From Bacillus sp. FJAT-49711 (GTDB taxonomy: Bacteria; Bacillota; Bacilli; Bacillales; Bacillaceae_C), in NCBI RefSeq assembly GCF_018343715.1, contig NZ_JAGYPL010000002.1:442364-506363 (forward strand): 64,000 bases of DNA. The letters run 5' to 3'. The notes under the pieces are model-generated. The model was not told where the DNA came from, did no database searches, and was given only the letters and a program-made list of their open reading frames with translations. The position numbers and the translations under genes are program-made. Positions 26,478 through 35,196 of this stretch are shown in pieces. Within the stretch, counting starts at the first letter, position 1. Every line of letters begins with the position of its first letter.

Positions 26478-26855
26478 TCAAACCGTCACTTCGCTCATAA
26501 TTGCATGTGTATTTTCTTCTGTATCCTTAAAAAAAGCCATCCACGTTTCAATATCTCCTATTTTTGCAATTAGATGAGGCTCGCTTATAAAGGCAATTCC
26601 GCTTGCTTGCCAGTCCTCATATGTATGATGAATATTTTCAACTTGGAAATAAATAACCGAACTAGGGTGAGCGAATTCCTCTTTTTCAGGAAGACTCAAA
26701 AAAAGCCGAATTTCGTCACATACAAAAAAAGCCATTGTATCATTAGTATAAGGCATCGGAAGCAAAAGAACTTCTTTATAAAACTTTACTGCTCTATTAA
26801 GATCTTTTACTGGGATTCCAATTTGACCAATTTTTTGTATATTATTTTTCATCAT
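26478..26855 (-). CDS. VOC (glyoxalase/bleomycin resistance) family protein
   Basis: A 125-residue single-domain vicinal-oxygen-chelate protein, with IGQIGIPVKDLNRAVKFYKEVL at the start and FQVENIHHTYEDWQASGIAFISEPH in the second half. Function of such stand-alone proteins is usually unknown. GGAGG lies 7 nt before tandem ATG codons. It follows zupT on the minus strand after a terminator, so probably has its own transcript. Confidence 0.85.
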   Translation of the reverse strand: MMKNNIQKIGQIGIPVKDLNRAVKFYKEVLLLPMPYTNDTMAFFVCDEIRLFLSLPEKEEFAHPSSVIYFQVENIHHTYEDWQASGIAFISEPHLIAKIGDIETWMAFFKDTEENTHAIMSEVTV

Positions 26856-26890
26856 TTACGCACTCCTCCCACTTTTTTACAGCATAGCAT

Positions 26891-26918
26891 AAAAAAGAAA
26901 GGGAGACCGCCCCCTTTC
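26891..26918 (-). terminator. terminator of zupT
   Basis: On the minus strand GAAAGGG pairs with CCCTTTC, followed by TTTTTT; it starts directly at the zupT stop. Confidence 0.8.
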
Positions 26919-27731
26919 CTAAATAATTAGCAATAAGCTTAAAGCCATGACAGCCATTCCACTTACTAGACCAAAAATGGACGTGTGGGCTTCATCATAT
27001 TTTTTAGCGGCAGGTAATAAACCATCGAGGGAAATAAAAACCATAATCCCAGCGACGGCTGAAAAGATAACGCCAAACATTACTTCATTTAAAAAAGGCA
27101 TTAAGATGAGAAAGGCGACAATAGCGCCGATTGGTTCGGATAAACCTGAAAGAAATGATAGTTTAAAGGCTCTTTTACGACTGCCTGTTGCAAAATATAT
27201 TGGAACGGCAACAGCAATTCCTTCTGGTATATTATGAATGGCAATAGCAATCGCGATGGCAACTCCAAGGGCAGGATCTTGCAATGCTGCAGTAAAGGTT
27301 GCGATCCCTTCAGGGAAATTATGGATCCCGATAGCTAGTGCTGTGAATGCTCCCATTTTCAATAATGCATGATCTTTAATTCCGTTTACTTGTTTATCCA
27401 TTTCTTCCACTTTTTTAAGCTCATGCGGGTTCCCTTGTTTTGGGACAAACTGGTCAATTAATCCAATAAGAAGCATCCCTGCAAAAAATCCTCCAACGGT
27501 TGCCCAGTTCCCTTTTTCTACTCCGAGAGCAAGTACGAGGGAATCTTTTGCTTTCACGAATATTTCAATCATGGATACATAAATCATGACTCCAGCTGAA
27601 AAACCTAAAGAAAAAGATAGAAATTTAGTATTTGTCGTTGATGTAAAAAAGGCAAACAAGCTTCCAATTCCCGTTGCTAATCCGGCAAAGAGTGTTAATC
27701 CAAATGCAAGTAATACATTTTCTGGCATCAT
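26919..27731 (-). CDS. zupT: ZIP-family zinc transporter ZupT
   Basis: An eight-TM ZIP transporter, 270 aa, importing zinc and other divalent metals. Both metal-site helices are clear: IGIHNFPEGIATF and IAIHNIPEGIAVAVP (HNxPEG), and the His/Lys-rich loop lies between helices 3 and 4. ATG at 27731 (or the next ATG, 27728) follows GGGGAG; the upstream TTG at 27743 overlaps that site. I saw no Zur-type operator in the upstream region. Confidence 0.92.
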   Translation of the reverse strand: MMPENVLLAFGLTLFAGLATGIGSLFAFFTSTTNTKFLSFSLGFSAGVMIYVSMIEIFVKAKDSLVLALGVEKGNWATVGGFFAGMLLIGLIDQFVPKQGNPHELKKVEEMDKQVNGIKDHALLKMGAFTALAIGIHNFPEGIATFTAALQDPALGVAIAIAIAIHNIPEGIAVAVPIYFATGSRKRAFKLSFLSGLSEPIGAIVAFLILMPFLNEVMFGVIFSAVAGIMVFISLDGLLPAAKKYDEAHTSIFGLVSGMAVMALSLLLII

Positions 27732-27946
27732 TATACTCCCCAATTTTTATAGTTAAAGCCCTTCATTTTTTCTTAATCTATGCAAAAAAATAAAAAAGTT
27801 GCTATGAGGAAAAACTTTGCACAAGCTGCAAATTCATTTACCCATATCATACAATATAATTTCGCAGTATTAAATGGAGATTATAAAATAATGAAAAAAA
27901 TATTGTTTAAAATAGAGGGGATATGGCTAAAGTCACATGTCTTTCA
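27732..27946. other. AT-rich spacer upstream of zupT
   Basis: No gene or recognised operator. It should contain the zupT promoter on the minus strand, which I could not assign with confidence. Confidence 0.4.
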
Positions 27947-27975
27947 TTGAATTGTAGAGTTTTCAAATGTATAAT
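27947..27975 (+). promoter_or_regulatory. promoter of the antisense RNA
   Basis: TTGAAT (27947-27952), a 17-nt spacer and a consensus TATAAT (27970-27975). Start site expected near 27982. No ORF with a ribosome binding site follows, but a terminator does, about 140 nt on. Confidence 0.8.
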
Positions 27976-27981
27976 GAAAGT

Positions 27982-28122
27982 AATGTAGCATAATATGGGG
28001 TATGACCAGGTGTGCTACCACCTGGTCATGTAATTGCAAACCGCAAGAAGAGCGGTTGACCCTAAGAAAGAACAAGAATGGCCGTCCAATCCTTTGGTCT
28101 AGGGGGACGGTCATTTCTTTTT
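27982..28122 (+). ncRNA. putative antisense antitoxin RNA (RatA-like)
   Basis: Inferred from a near-consensus promoter to the left and a rho-independent terminator at 28074-28122. The ~140-nt RNA carries a perfect 9-bp hairpin, GACCAGGTG / CACCTGGTC (28004-28027), and a smaller AACCGC / GCGGTT one (28039-28057). It runs opposite to the toxin transcript and overlaps the last 12 nt of the toxin ORF plus its 3' region, the convergent layout of B. subtilis txpA/ratA. Function is inferred from layout only. Confidence 0.65.
28074..28122 (+). terminator. terminator of the antisense RNA
   Basis: AAGAATGGCCGTCC pairs with GGACGGTCATTTCTT (one G-U pair, small bulge), followed by TTTCTTTTT. It extends into the toxin stop codon. 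Confidence 0.8.
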
Positions 28123-28218
28123 GGAAATCATGACGACCATCGTTACTATGAATGTTAGAAATGTAATCATTCCAACACAAAGCTGTATCATAAGACTCAT
28201 CGATTCGAATATCGTCAT
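28111..28218 (-). CDS. putative holin-like type I toxin (TxpA/BsrG-like)
   Basis: A 35-residue peptide: MTIFESMSLMIQ start, one continuous hydrophobic helix (about residues 7-31), and a KKK end. This is the pattern of Bacillus holin-like type I toxins (xTxxESLxxMI...KK). The ribosome binding site, GGAGGTGAT, is a perfect 9-nt anti-16S match 4 nt before ATG. It probably inserts into the membrane when over-made. Its 3' end is overlapped by a convergent putative antisense RNA, and a perfect LexA box covers its promoter. Together these support a real gene despite the small size. Confidence 0.78.
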   Translation of the reverse strand: MTIFESMSLMIQLCVGMITFLTFIVTMVVMISKKK

Positions 28219-28275
28219 TGGCATCACCTCCATCATTGGGAAGTGGCCAACCGCCCGCCCTGCTTATGCAATTAC

Positions 28276-28310
28276 TAGTATTATCTTAACACAAACGGAA
28301 CATACGTTCG
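28276..28310 (-). promoter_or_regulatory. LexA/DinR (SOS) box over the toxin promoter
   Basis: On the minus strand CGAACGTATGTTCC (28310-28297) matches the Bacillus SOS consensus CGAACRNRYGTTYC at every position. Just downstream is an extended -10, TGTTAAGAT (TAAGAT at 28288-28283), so the box spans about -34 to -21 and should block the toxin promoter until DNA damage. A second promoter for the divergent gene begins 18 nt to the right. Confidence 0.78.
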
Positions 28311-28328
28311 AGTATTTAGAAAAAATAA

Positions 28329-28356
28329 TTGTAAAGAAATAGAATATGAATACAAT
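28329..28356 (+). promoter_or_regulatory. promoter of the 28381 gene
   Basis: TTGTAA (28329-28334), 16-nt spacer, TACAAT (28351-28356); 25 nt before the ATG. Divergent from the toxin promoter; the LexA box ends 18 nt upstream of its -35. Confidence 0.6.
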
Positions 28357-28380
28357 CATAAACTAGAGAGGATCAAAAAT

Positions 28381-28851
28381 ATGCTGACATTTGAAGAAAA
28401 ACAAGCGATTATAGAATCATTTCCCGAGCTTACTAAGAAGGAAGTTTCAATGAAAAGGTTGAATTATCATTATACGGACAGTTTGTACGACAAAACAGTA
28501 GTCGTTCATCATCTTCATCCGAATGGAAATGGATTTGTCTATGTTGGAGATTTACCGGGTTACAATGCTGATAAAAAGGGTTTAGTTAATATTAGGGAGG
28601 CAACTGAAAAAGAACTTCGAAAAACAATAAAAGATTCTATTCAATATTTATCAGAAGATGCAGTGGGAAATGGAGAAGATATTCATTCACCTGAATATGA
28701 GTGGCGTAACGGAGAAGGAGAATCTCTCGTATTAATAAATGAAGACATGCTATGGAATATATATGCTGGACTCAATTTAGTAGATAGTTTTGGATCGAAA
28801 AATGATGCAGAGACCTATCTTAAGGAAGAAGGTTTTACATTCATTAATTAA
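28381..28851 (+). CDS. conserved hypothetical protein, 156 aa
   Basis: I do not recognise a named family. The protein is soluble and acidic. It begins MLTFEEKQAIIESFPEL, has a central VVHHLHPNGNGFVYVGDLPGY stretch with two histidines, a helical EATEKELRKTIKDSIQYLSE part, and ends in a strand-rich segment (SLVLINEDMLWNIYAGLNLVDSF). GAGAGG lies 9 nt before the ATG. It probably shares a transcript with the ThuA-like gene 14 nt downstream. It is divergent from the SOS-box toxin gene, but its own promoter lies outside the box. Confidence 0.75.
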   Translation: MLTFEEKQAIIESFPELTKKEVSMKRLNYHYTDSLYDKTVVVHHLHPNGNGFVYVGDLPGYNADKKGLVNIREATEKELRKTIKDSIQYLSEDAVGNGEDIHSPEYEWRNGEGESLVLINEDMLWNIYAGLNLVDSFGSKNDAETYLKEEGFTFIN

Positions 28852-28865
28852 TAGGAGGATCAGGA

Positions 28866-29510
28866 ATGACAATAAAAATTCTTGCGGCACTTGGTGATTT
28901 TTATCATAATGAATCGATGTGCCGGCAAGCTCTAGACTCTGCGGTAAGACAACTGGATGGACACATAAAGGTAGAGTATATTCACGAAAAAGATCTAATA
29001 CAAGAGCTCCAAGGAAATCCCGATGCAGTTATTTTATTTAAAGGGAACAAGCTCAATCCTACAGATCCGCAAACTTTAGTGTGGATGGGAGATGAAGAAG
29101 CGTCCATCATTTCAAAATATGTGGAAAATGGGGGATCCTGGTTTGCTTGGCATTCTGGCTTGGCATCTTATGAAGTAAATACGTACATAAATATGCTTAA
29201 AGGATATTTTGAATATCATCCCGAAATGTCGCAGGTAAAGTATAGCGCTGACAGTCAAAACGATGTTACAGATCCCAATCTGGAATATGAAATCATTGAT
29301 GAGCATTACTTTATTGACTGCGATGTAGAAGGTACTAATATTTTTTTGCGCTCTGAATCAAAGGATGGGAAATCTGCAGCAGGATGGGCACACCATTATG
29401 GCGAGGGGCGTGTCCTATGTCTGACTCCTGCGCATACGGAGGAAGCGTTGCTCCATCCAAAAACAATACAGTTAGTTTCGGACTCTATCAAATGGTGTTT
29501 AAGTGAATAA
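28866..29510 (+). CDS. ThuA-like protein
   Basis: A 214-residue class I glutamine-amidotransferase-like fold of the ThuA (trehalose utilisation) family. Visible: ILAALGDFYHN at the start, ENGGSWFAWHSGLAS (the elbow region, with Trp-His instead of a nucleophilic Cys), HPEMSQVKY, and GWAHHYGEGRVLCLTPAHTEEAL near the end, a ThuA hallmark. Probably linked to sugar metabolism; the exact reaction is unknown. AGGAGG precedes ATG. It stands just before the LacI-controlled carbohydrate locus but is separated from it by a terminator. Confidence 0.85.
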   Translation: MTIKILAALGDFYHNESMCRQALDSAVRQLDGHIKVEYIHEKDLIQELQGNPDAVILFKGNKLNPTDPQTLVWMGDEEASIISKYVENGGSWFAWHSGLASYEVNTYINMLKGYFEYHPEMSQVKYSADSQNDVTDPNLEYEIIDEHYFIDCDVEGTNIFLRSESKDGKSAAGWAHHYGEGRVLCLTPAHTEEALLHPKTIQLVSDSIKWCLSE

Positions 29511-29516
29511 AAAGTG

Positions 29517-29548
29517 ACGTGAGACATAAAGTTGGTCTCACGTTTTTA
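29517..29548 (+). terminator. terminator after the ThuA-like gene
   Basis: ACGTGAGAC / GTCTCACGT stem with a 9-nt loop followed by TTTTT. Confidence 0.9.
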
Positions 29549-29666
29549 ATGGTTGATAATTCCAGTGTCTATCTATAAATGATTCTTTTATAATGAAAAT
29601 AATCGGCAAAGATCCACAATTTTAACAAAAGTAAATAGTTTAAATAATATAATTTTTGATAAATAG

Positions 29667-29797
29667 TTGTAAACGATAACACAACGTTTTATAATAATAT
29701 CGAAACGTTTCAATTGAGAAAACTAAGACGCTTCTTTTTTTCACGCTATTAATAGAAACGTTTCGAAAGAAAGTATTGCCGATATTTGAAACGTTTC
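29667..29797 (+). promoter_or_regulatory. promoter with cre site and three LacI-type operators
   Basis: Promoter TTGTAA (29667-29672), 17-nt spacer, TATAAT (29690-29695). A cre site, TGTAAACGATAACA (29668-29681), fits the CcpA consensus and overlaps the -35. Three perfect GAAACGTTTC palindromes lie at 29702-29711, 29755-29764 and 29788-29797; the first sits at the start site. This implies local repression by the following LacI-family protein plus carbon catabolite repression. Confidence 0.8.
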
Positions 29798-29816
29798 AAT
29801 TAAAGGGGGAGGGTAT

Positions 29817-30788
29817 TTGGTTACTTTAAAAGATGTAGCGAAACGCGCTGGAGTCAGTGTTTCGACGGCATCTTATTCCATAAATAACAGTCCGCTCATT
29901 ACAAATAATACAAAAGAAAAAGTACTTCATGCCGCGAAAGAAATAGGATATCGTCCAAATGGACTCGCGAAAAATTTAAAAGAGCAAAAAACGAATATCA
30001 TTGGATTATTTTTAAGTGGTTTTACTGGACCATTCTTTAGTGACATGGTTGAAGGGATCCAAGATGTGGTTATGAAAAAGGAATATGAACTTGTCGTATG
30101 CGCAACTGTTGATACTCATAGGCTTCTTGTGGAAAGGTATGTCGATGGAGCAATTATATTAAATTACCACATGGAAGATGAATTGCTAGAATCATTGGCA
30201 AATGAAAAATTACCTTGTGTAGTACTGGACCGAGAGCTGAAAAACCCATACATAAAAAATGTTCTCCTTCCAAATGAAGAAGGCTCCGCTATTGCAGTTC
30301 AGCATTTGAAGGAAAAAGGACATAAGCGTATTGGTTTTATCGCAGGCTCGGAGGCATCCTATGATGGTGAAACACGCTTAAAAGGATTTAAAAAAGAAAT
30401 TGTAAACCAAGGATTGGAATTTCACGAAAATGATTTAATTCGAGCCGATTTCACTGAGATGAGCGGTTACATTGAAATGAAAAAGTACTTGATGAAATCA
30501 CTCGGACAATATCCATCTGCCGTAGTATGCGCAAATGATGAAATGGCCATTGGTGCTATCAAAGCGATTCAAGAAAGTGATATTAAAGTTCCGGAAGAAA
30601 TTTCTGTAGTTGGGTTTGACGATATTTATATGTCTCACTTCTTTACTCCATCTTTATCGACGATTAGAGTACCTCGAAAAAAATGGGGTATAGCAGCAGC
30701 AAATACATTATTTAAAATGCTGGAACAAGATTTTGATTTTGAGCCCGAACCATTAACGGTAGAACTAATGAGTCGTCACTCGGGATAA
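29817..30788 (+). CDS. LacI-family transcriptional regulator of the carbohydrate locus
   Basis: A 323-residue LacI/GalR repressor. The N-terminal helix-turn-helix and hinge are clear: VTLKDVAKRAGVSVSTASYSINNSPLITNNTKEKVLHAAKEIGYRPNGLAKNLK. The periplasmic-binding-like sensor domain follows, with IGLFLSGFTGPFFSDMVEGI, GHKRIGFIAG and SVVGFDDIYMSHFFTPSLSTIR. TTG start with a G-rich Shine-Dalgarno. The three GAAACGTTTC operators directly upstream suggest autoregulation and control of the downstream transport genes. Inducer unknown, presumably an oligosaccharide imported by the locus. Confidence 0.92.
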   Translation: MVTLKDVAKRAGVSVSTASYSINNSPLITNNTKEKVLHAAKEIGYRPNGLAKNLKEQKTNIIGLFLSGFTGPFFSDMVEGIQDVVMKKEYELVVCATVDTHRLLVERYVDGAIILNYHMEDELLESLANEKLPCVVLDRELKNPYIKNVLLPNEEGSAIAVQHLKEKGHKRIGFIAGSEASYDGETRLKGFKKEIVNQGLEFHENDLIRADFTEMSGYIEMKKYLMKSLGQYPSAVVCANDEMAIGAIKAIQESDIKVPEEISVVGFDDIYMSHFFTPSLSTIRVPRKKWGIAAANTLFKMLEQDFDFEPEPLTVELMSRHSG

Positions 30789-30844
30789 ACGATTGGACCA
30801 TCCATTATATTTTCAAAAAACTATAAAAAGTAGGAGAGATGATC

Positions 30845-32224
30845 ATGAAGAAGCTATTCGCAATTTTTGCAGTGTTAGCTCTTGTGTTTACGATGGCTGC
30901 TTGCTCGAGCACAAAAGACACAGGAAATGAGAAAGAAGGAAATAAAGAAAAAGCTGTTGAAAAAACAGAAAACGTTACACTTTCTTATGCCAACTGGGCA
31001 CTAGGTACTGAAGAAGAACAAAACTTAGAGCGCCTAATGATTAAAGCGTTCGAAGAAGAACATCCAAACATTAAGATTGAGGTTTTTGAAATAGCAGGAG
31101 ATTGGAATGAAGCATTATCTACTGCTGCAAGTGCTGGAGAAATGCCGGATGTATTTAGCCTTTCGCAATTACCTATAGCCCTTTCTAATGATTGGCTATT
31201 AGATTTAACTGAATTAACAGCTGCTGATGCAGACTTTGAAAATGTTCCTGAAGTAGTTCGCCAATCTTCAGTATTTAATGACAAAGTCGTCGCTGTACCA
31301 AACGCACAGCACTTTTTAGGATATTTTGTAAACAAAGATTTATTTAATAAAGCAAATCTTGATTACCCTGAAATGGGAGCATCTATTGAAGAATTTACAA
31401 AAGCAGTTAAAGATGTTACGAACGTAAATGAAGGAGCAGCAGGACTTACAAATCCATTCTCTATTCCTGACTGGTATCCAGCAGCTGCAAACCCAGATAT
31501 GGGATGGTACACATATAATGATGGTCAATATGCACTTGATAGTAAAGAATTCATTGCTGGTGTGAACTTGGCAAAAGAAATTACAACAAATGGCTATGCA
31601 TATGAAGTACTGACAGATGATCAAAAAGCAAATTTCAATGGTGAAGATCCTAGCCAAGTATGGTTAAATGGCGGAATCGGCATGCAATGGGACGGTTCTT
31701 GGGCAATTTCAAGCTTAACTGAAAATGCTAGCTTTGAATTTGATTTCATCGGCATCCCTGGAGGTAGAACGGTTATTACAAATGACTTGCTCGGAGTCTC
31801 TAAATCTACTAAACATGCTGAAGAAGCGTATCAATTTGCGAAATATATATCATTTGGTAAAGACGGATTTATGAAACGCATGGAAATTGCAGATAAAGAA
31901 GGCAAAACCGTTAACACATTACCTGTAAACACGGATCCGGAAATTGTAGATGAGTATTTCTCTCAACTTGATGTACCTGGTCTGCGAAAAGCTTATGACA
32001 ATCTAAATGAAGCAATTTTGGAGCCAGTTAAAACAGTACCTGGCTATGTACAATCTAGATGGGAAGCTCCAACAGGCGTTAAAGCTGGAGAAAACGAAAA
32101 TGCAACAATCGCTCAAATGATTGACAGTTTTGTAAAAGGCGACTTAAAAGTTGAAGATTATGCAGCACAATTAAATCAATTAGCAAATGAAAAAAGTAAA
32201 GAAGCAGCAGAGGCTTTAAAATAA
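30845..32224 (+). CDS. sugar ABC transporter substrate-binding lipoprotein
   Basis: Family 1 extracellular solute-binding protein, 459 aa. Signal peptide with lipobox MAAC (Cys20), then a charged linker (about 20 residues, Lys/Glu-rich) before the binding domain (LSYANWALGTEEEQNLERLMIKAFEEEHPNIKIEVFEIAGDWNEAL). ATG at 30845 is preferred over the ATG at 30839: GGAGAG is 7 nt away instead of 1. Anchored outside the membrane, delivering an oligosaccharide to one of the two permease pairs downstream. Confidence 0.9.
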   Translation: MKKLFAIFAVLALVFTMAACSSTKDTGNEKEGNKEKAVEKTENVTLSYANWALGTEEEQNLERLMIKAFEEEHPNIKIEVFEIAGDWNEALSTAASAGEMPDVFSLSQLPIALSNDWLLDLTELTAADADFENVPEVVRQSSVFNDKVVAVPNAQHFLGYFVNKDLFNKANLDYPEMGASIEEFTKAVKDVTNVNEGAAGLTNPFSIPDWYPAAANPDMGWYTYNDGQYALDSKEFIAGVNLAKEITTNGYAYEVLTDDQKANFNGEDPSQVWLNGGIGMQWDGSWAISSLTENASFEFDFIGIPGGRTVITNDLLGVSKSTKHAEEAYQFAKYISFGKDGFMKRMEIADKEGKTVNTLPVNTDPEIVDEYFSQLDVPGLRKAYDNLNEAILEPVKTVPGYVQSRWEAPTGVKAGENENATIAQMIDSFVKGDLKVEDYAAQLNQLANEKSKEAAEALK

Positions 32225-32250
32225 AGCCACATTACTAGGAGGTATATAGT

Positions 32251-35196
32251 ATGAAGACGAAAATAATGATTAGTTTGGTTTTAATATTGTTATTAGCTAT
32301 TCCAAATGGGATGGCGATGGCAGAAGAGGACAATCTTGTAGACCAAACTATCGAAAATGTCGTTGAAGAAAGCTATCATACCGTCCTGGAAAATTGGAAT
32401 CATGCTGGAGTAGAAAGCGCCTCGAATTTTGAGGCGTCTATCTCTCCATCTAGTTTTAACGGTGTGAAAGAGGATGACTTGCTTGCTTCTGCAGACAGCA
32501 AGAACTATGGGGATCGTGTTTTCTATTGGCATAATCAATCAATGTCAGTTGATGTTACTGTGCCAGAGGATGGTTTATATGAAATATCTTTTGACTACTA
32601 TCCAATTAGTAAAGAGGTTGTTCCAATAGAGGGTTCAATCCTTGTAAATGGTGAATACCCATATTACGAGAGTAGAAGAATTGTATTTCCGCTTAAATGG
32701 AAAAACGTTAGCGATAAATATGATACAGACCGTTTCGGGAATGAAATTGTTCCTAATCAAGAAGCAATTGCCGAATGGAGTAAGATAAGTGCTAGTGATG
32801 CCAGCAACTTGCAAGCTAAGCCATTGAAATATCATTTGAAAAAAGGGAAAAACACAGTCACCCTTTCTCATTTAAAAGGGGAAATGCTCATTGGGGACGT
32901 ATATGTACATTCTCCGACAGAGCTAATGCCATATAAAGACTATGTAAAGAACAATGATAACAGTAAAAAAGCAAATGTGTTAATGACCAAAGAAGCAGAA
33001 AAAGAATACTCAAAAAACAGCTCTTATATTCGCCCAGTTGCAACAGTGGGATCTGCGGTAACACCGAATAATCCTAAGCGTTTATTATTAAATACTCTTG
33101 GCGGGAAGTCTTGGGAACAAAGTGGTCAGCGCGTGAATTGGAACGTTTCAATTGAAGAAGACGGCTTTTATCATCTCACATTTAAAGTCTTACAAAATAA
33201 AGAAACAGGTGGAACGGTTTTCAGAAAGTTATTGATAGATGGAGAAATTCCGTTCGAAGAAGCGGCGTTAATCCCATTTGAGTTTAATAAGAAATGGGTG
33301 AACGCAACTCTTAACGACGAAAAAGAGAACCCTTATTTATTCTATCTTACAAAAGGGAATCATGAAATTTCTTTAGAAGCGGATGCCTCTCCAGTAGAAA
33401 GATCTATTTTTACAATAAATGAAGTTATTCGTGACATGCAGGAATTTGCCTTGTCGATTAAAAAGCTGACAGGTAATCAAAATGATCGATCAAGAGGATG
33501 GAAGATTAGCGAATATTTCCCTGATGTCGAAGAGAGATTAAACGGATGGGCAAATCGCCTCGAAGAAGAGGGCAAATATGTAACTAATCTTAATAATGGT
33601 AAACAGTCTAAGGATATTGTCTCTTTAAACATGGCTGTGAAAAAATTAAAGACATTAAATGAAAAGCCGAATGAAATTCCAAATCGATTGACAGAATTAA
33701 CCGAAGGGTCATCATCTGTCGCTCAATTACTAGGAAATCTATTGCTTGAATTACCAAAGCAGCCATTATTAGTAGATCGGTTTTATATCCATGGAGAAAA
33801 TCAATTACCTGATCCAACCCCAGGCTTTTTTACAAAAACATGGGATGGGATGAAACGGTTCGTTCAGTCTTTCTCAGCAGGCAATTACTCAGCTGCGAGT
33901 GCAGATGATGAAGAAACGATTGAAATATGGGTAAATCGTCAGCGGCAATACGTGGAAATCATTCAAAACTTGGCGGATCAAAACTTCACACCAAAGACTG
34001 GAATTAAAGTGAAGTTTTCCATAATGCCAGATGAAGGGAAATTAATTTTAGCAAGTGCGGCGAATAACCAGCCTGATGTTGCGATTGGGATTAGTAACTG
34101 GCTCCCTTATGAACTGTCTATGCGTGGAGCGGCTGTTGATTTACATGAATTCAGTGATTTTGAAGAATATAGTAAGCAATTTTCACCAGGGGCGTTTTTA
34201 CCGCTCATGATAGATGATTCTGTATATGCTTTGCCTGAAACACAAGATTTTTATGTGCAATTCTATCGGAAGGATATTCTTAATGCACTACATGTACCTG
34301 TCCCTGACACATGGGATGATGTGATTAAGATTTTGCCTGAGCTTCAACGCTATGGGATGAATTATTACACTCCGATTGCAGGGGCTGTTGGATTCAAGCC
34401 GTTTCAAACGACCGCGCCTTTTATTTATCAATTTCATGGTGATTTGTATGAAGCAGATGGAATGGAGACAGCCATCGGTGAAGAAGATTCACTAAAAGCG
34501 ATTGAATTTATGACTAAATTAAATACGATTTACAGCATGCCGCTGCAAGTACCAAATTTCTATAACCATTTCCGTTACTCTACATTACCAATTGGAATTG
34601 CAAACTTTTCAACATATGTGCAATTAACCGCAGCTGCCCCGGAAATTGCTGGTTGGTGGGACATTTCGCCTCATCCAGGGATAAAACAATCTGATGGGAC
34701 GGTTGAAAGATGGGCAACGGGGTCAGGGCAATCAGCAATGATATTTAAAGGAACAAAAGACCGTGAAAAGTCATGGGAATTTTTGAAATGGTGGATGGCT
34801 ACAGATACTCAGACCGAATTTGCCACCACTTTACAGACATTATATGGACCGGAATATATGTGGAATTCAGCCAATTTAGAAGCTTTCAAACAGCTTCCAT
34901 GGCCTGAGGAACATAAAGAAACGATCTTGAAACAATGGGAATACTTACAGGAGGTTCCAAAGACACCAGGGGCTTATATGGTTGAAAGGGAATTGAGCAA
35001 TATATGGAACCGGATTGTCTTTGATGGGGAAAATCCACGGTCGGCAGTTGATGATTCCGTCATTGCCATTAATCGTGAAATCAGCCGGAAAATGGAGGAG
35101 TTTGGCTATATGAAAAACGGAAAGATGGTCAAGCCTTATCACATTCCTTCCATTGAACAAGTGCAGAATTGGGTAGGCGAAGAAAATGAAGATTAA
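32251..35196 (+). CDS. large multidomain solute-binding protein (981 aa)
   Basis: Signal peptide of about 24 residues (ends MAMA). Residues about 40-230 and 250-400 look like two related beta-rich domains: both have a 'VxEDGLYxISFDY / [13 protein letters not shown]' strand pair, a '[20 protein letters not shown] / [18 protein letters not shown]' segment and a 'KGKNTVTLS / KGNHEISLE' end, as in carbohydrate-binding modules. Residues about 550-981 are a family 1 solute-binding domain ([43 protein letters not shown]). No lipobox. More than twice the usual size, so it may bind a polymer first and hand it on. Its stop overlaps the next permease by 11 nt. Confidence 0.83.
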   Translation: MKTKIMISLVLILLLAIPNGMAMAEEDNLVDQTIENVVEESYHTVLENWNHAGVESASNFEASISPSSFNGVKEDDLLASADSKNYGDRVFYWHNQSMSVDVTVPEDGLYEISFDYYPISKEVVPIEGSILVNGEYPYYESRRIVFPLKWKNVSDKYDTDRFGNEIVPNQEAIAEWSKISASDASNLQAKPLKYHLKKGKNTVTLSHLKGEMLIGDVYVHSPTELMPYKDYVKNNDNSKKANVLMTKEAEKEYSKNSSYIRPVATVGSAVTPNNPKRLLLNTLGGKSWEQSGQRVNWNVSIEEDGFYHLTFKVLQNKETGGTVFRKLLIDGEIPFEEAALIPFEFNKKWVNATLNDEKENPYLFYLTKGNHEISLEADASPVERSIFTINEVIRDMQEFALSIKKLTGNQNDRSRGWKISEYFPDVEERLNGWANRLEEEGKYVTNLNNGKQSKDIVSLNMAVKKLKTLNEKPNEIPNRLTELTEGSSSVAQLLGNLLLELPKQPLLVDRFYIHGENQLPDPTPGFFTKTWDGMKRFVQSFSAGNYSAASADDEETIEIWVNRQRQYVEIIQNLADQNFTPKTGIKVKFSIMPDEGKLILASAANNQPDVAIGISNWLPYELSMRGAAVDLHEFSDFEEYSKQFSPGAFLPLMIDDSVYALPETQDFYVQFYRKDILNALHVPVPDTWDDVIKILPELQRYGMNYYTPIAGAVGFKPFQTTAPFIYQFHGDLYEADGMETAIGEEDSLKAIEFMTKLNTIYSMPLQVPNFYNHFRYSTLPIGIANFSTYVQLTAAAPEIAGWWDISPHPGIKQSDGTVERWATGSGQSAMIFKGTKDREKSWEFLKWWMATDTQTEFATTLQTLYGPEYMWNSANLEAFKQLPWPEEHKETILKQWEYLQEVPKTPGAYMVERELSNIWNRIVFDGENPRSAVDDSVIAINREISRKMEEFGYMKNGKMVKPYHIPSIEQVQNWVGEENED

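Noticed and set aside
27944-28180. 78-codon minus-strand ORF overlapping the toxin
   Set aside because: Different frame from the toxin, no ribosome binding site, low-complexity translation; the 35-codon frame has a perfect Shine-Dalgarno.
33141-33149. GAACGTTTC, nearly a LacI operator, inside the 981-aa binding-protein gene
   Set aside because: One base short of the palindrome and within coding sequence; probably chance, although an auxiliary operator is not excluded.
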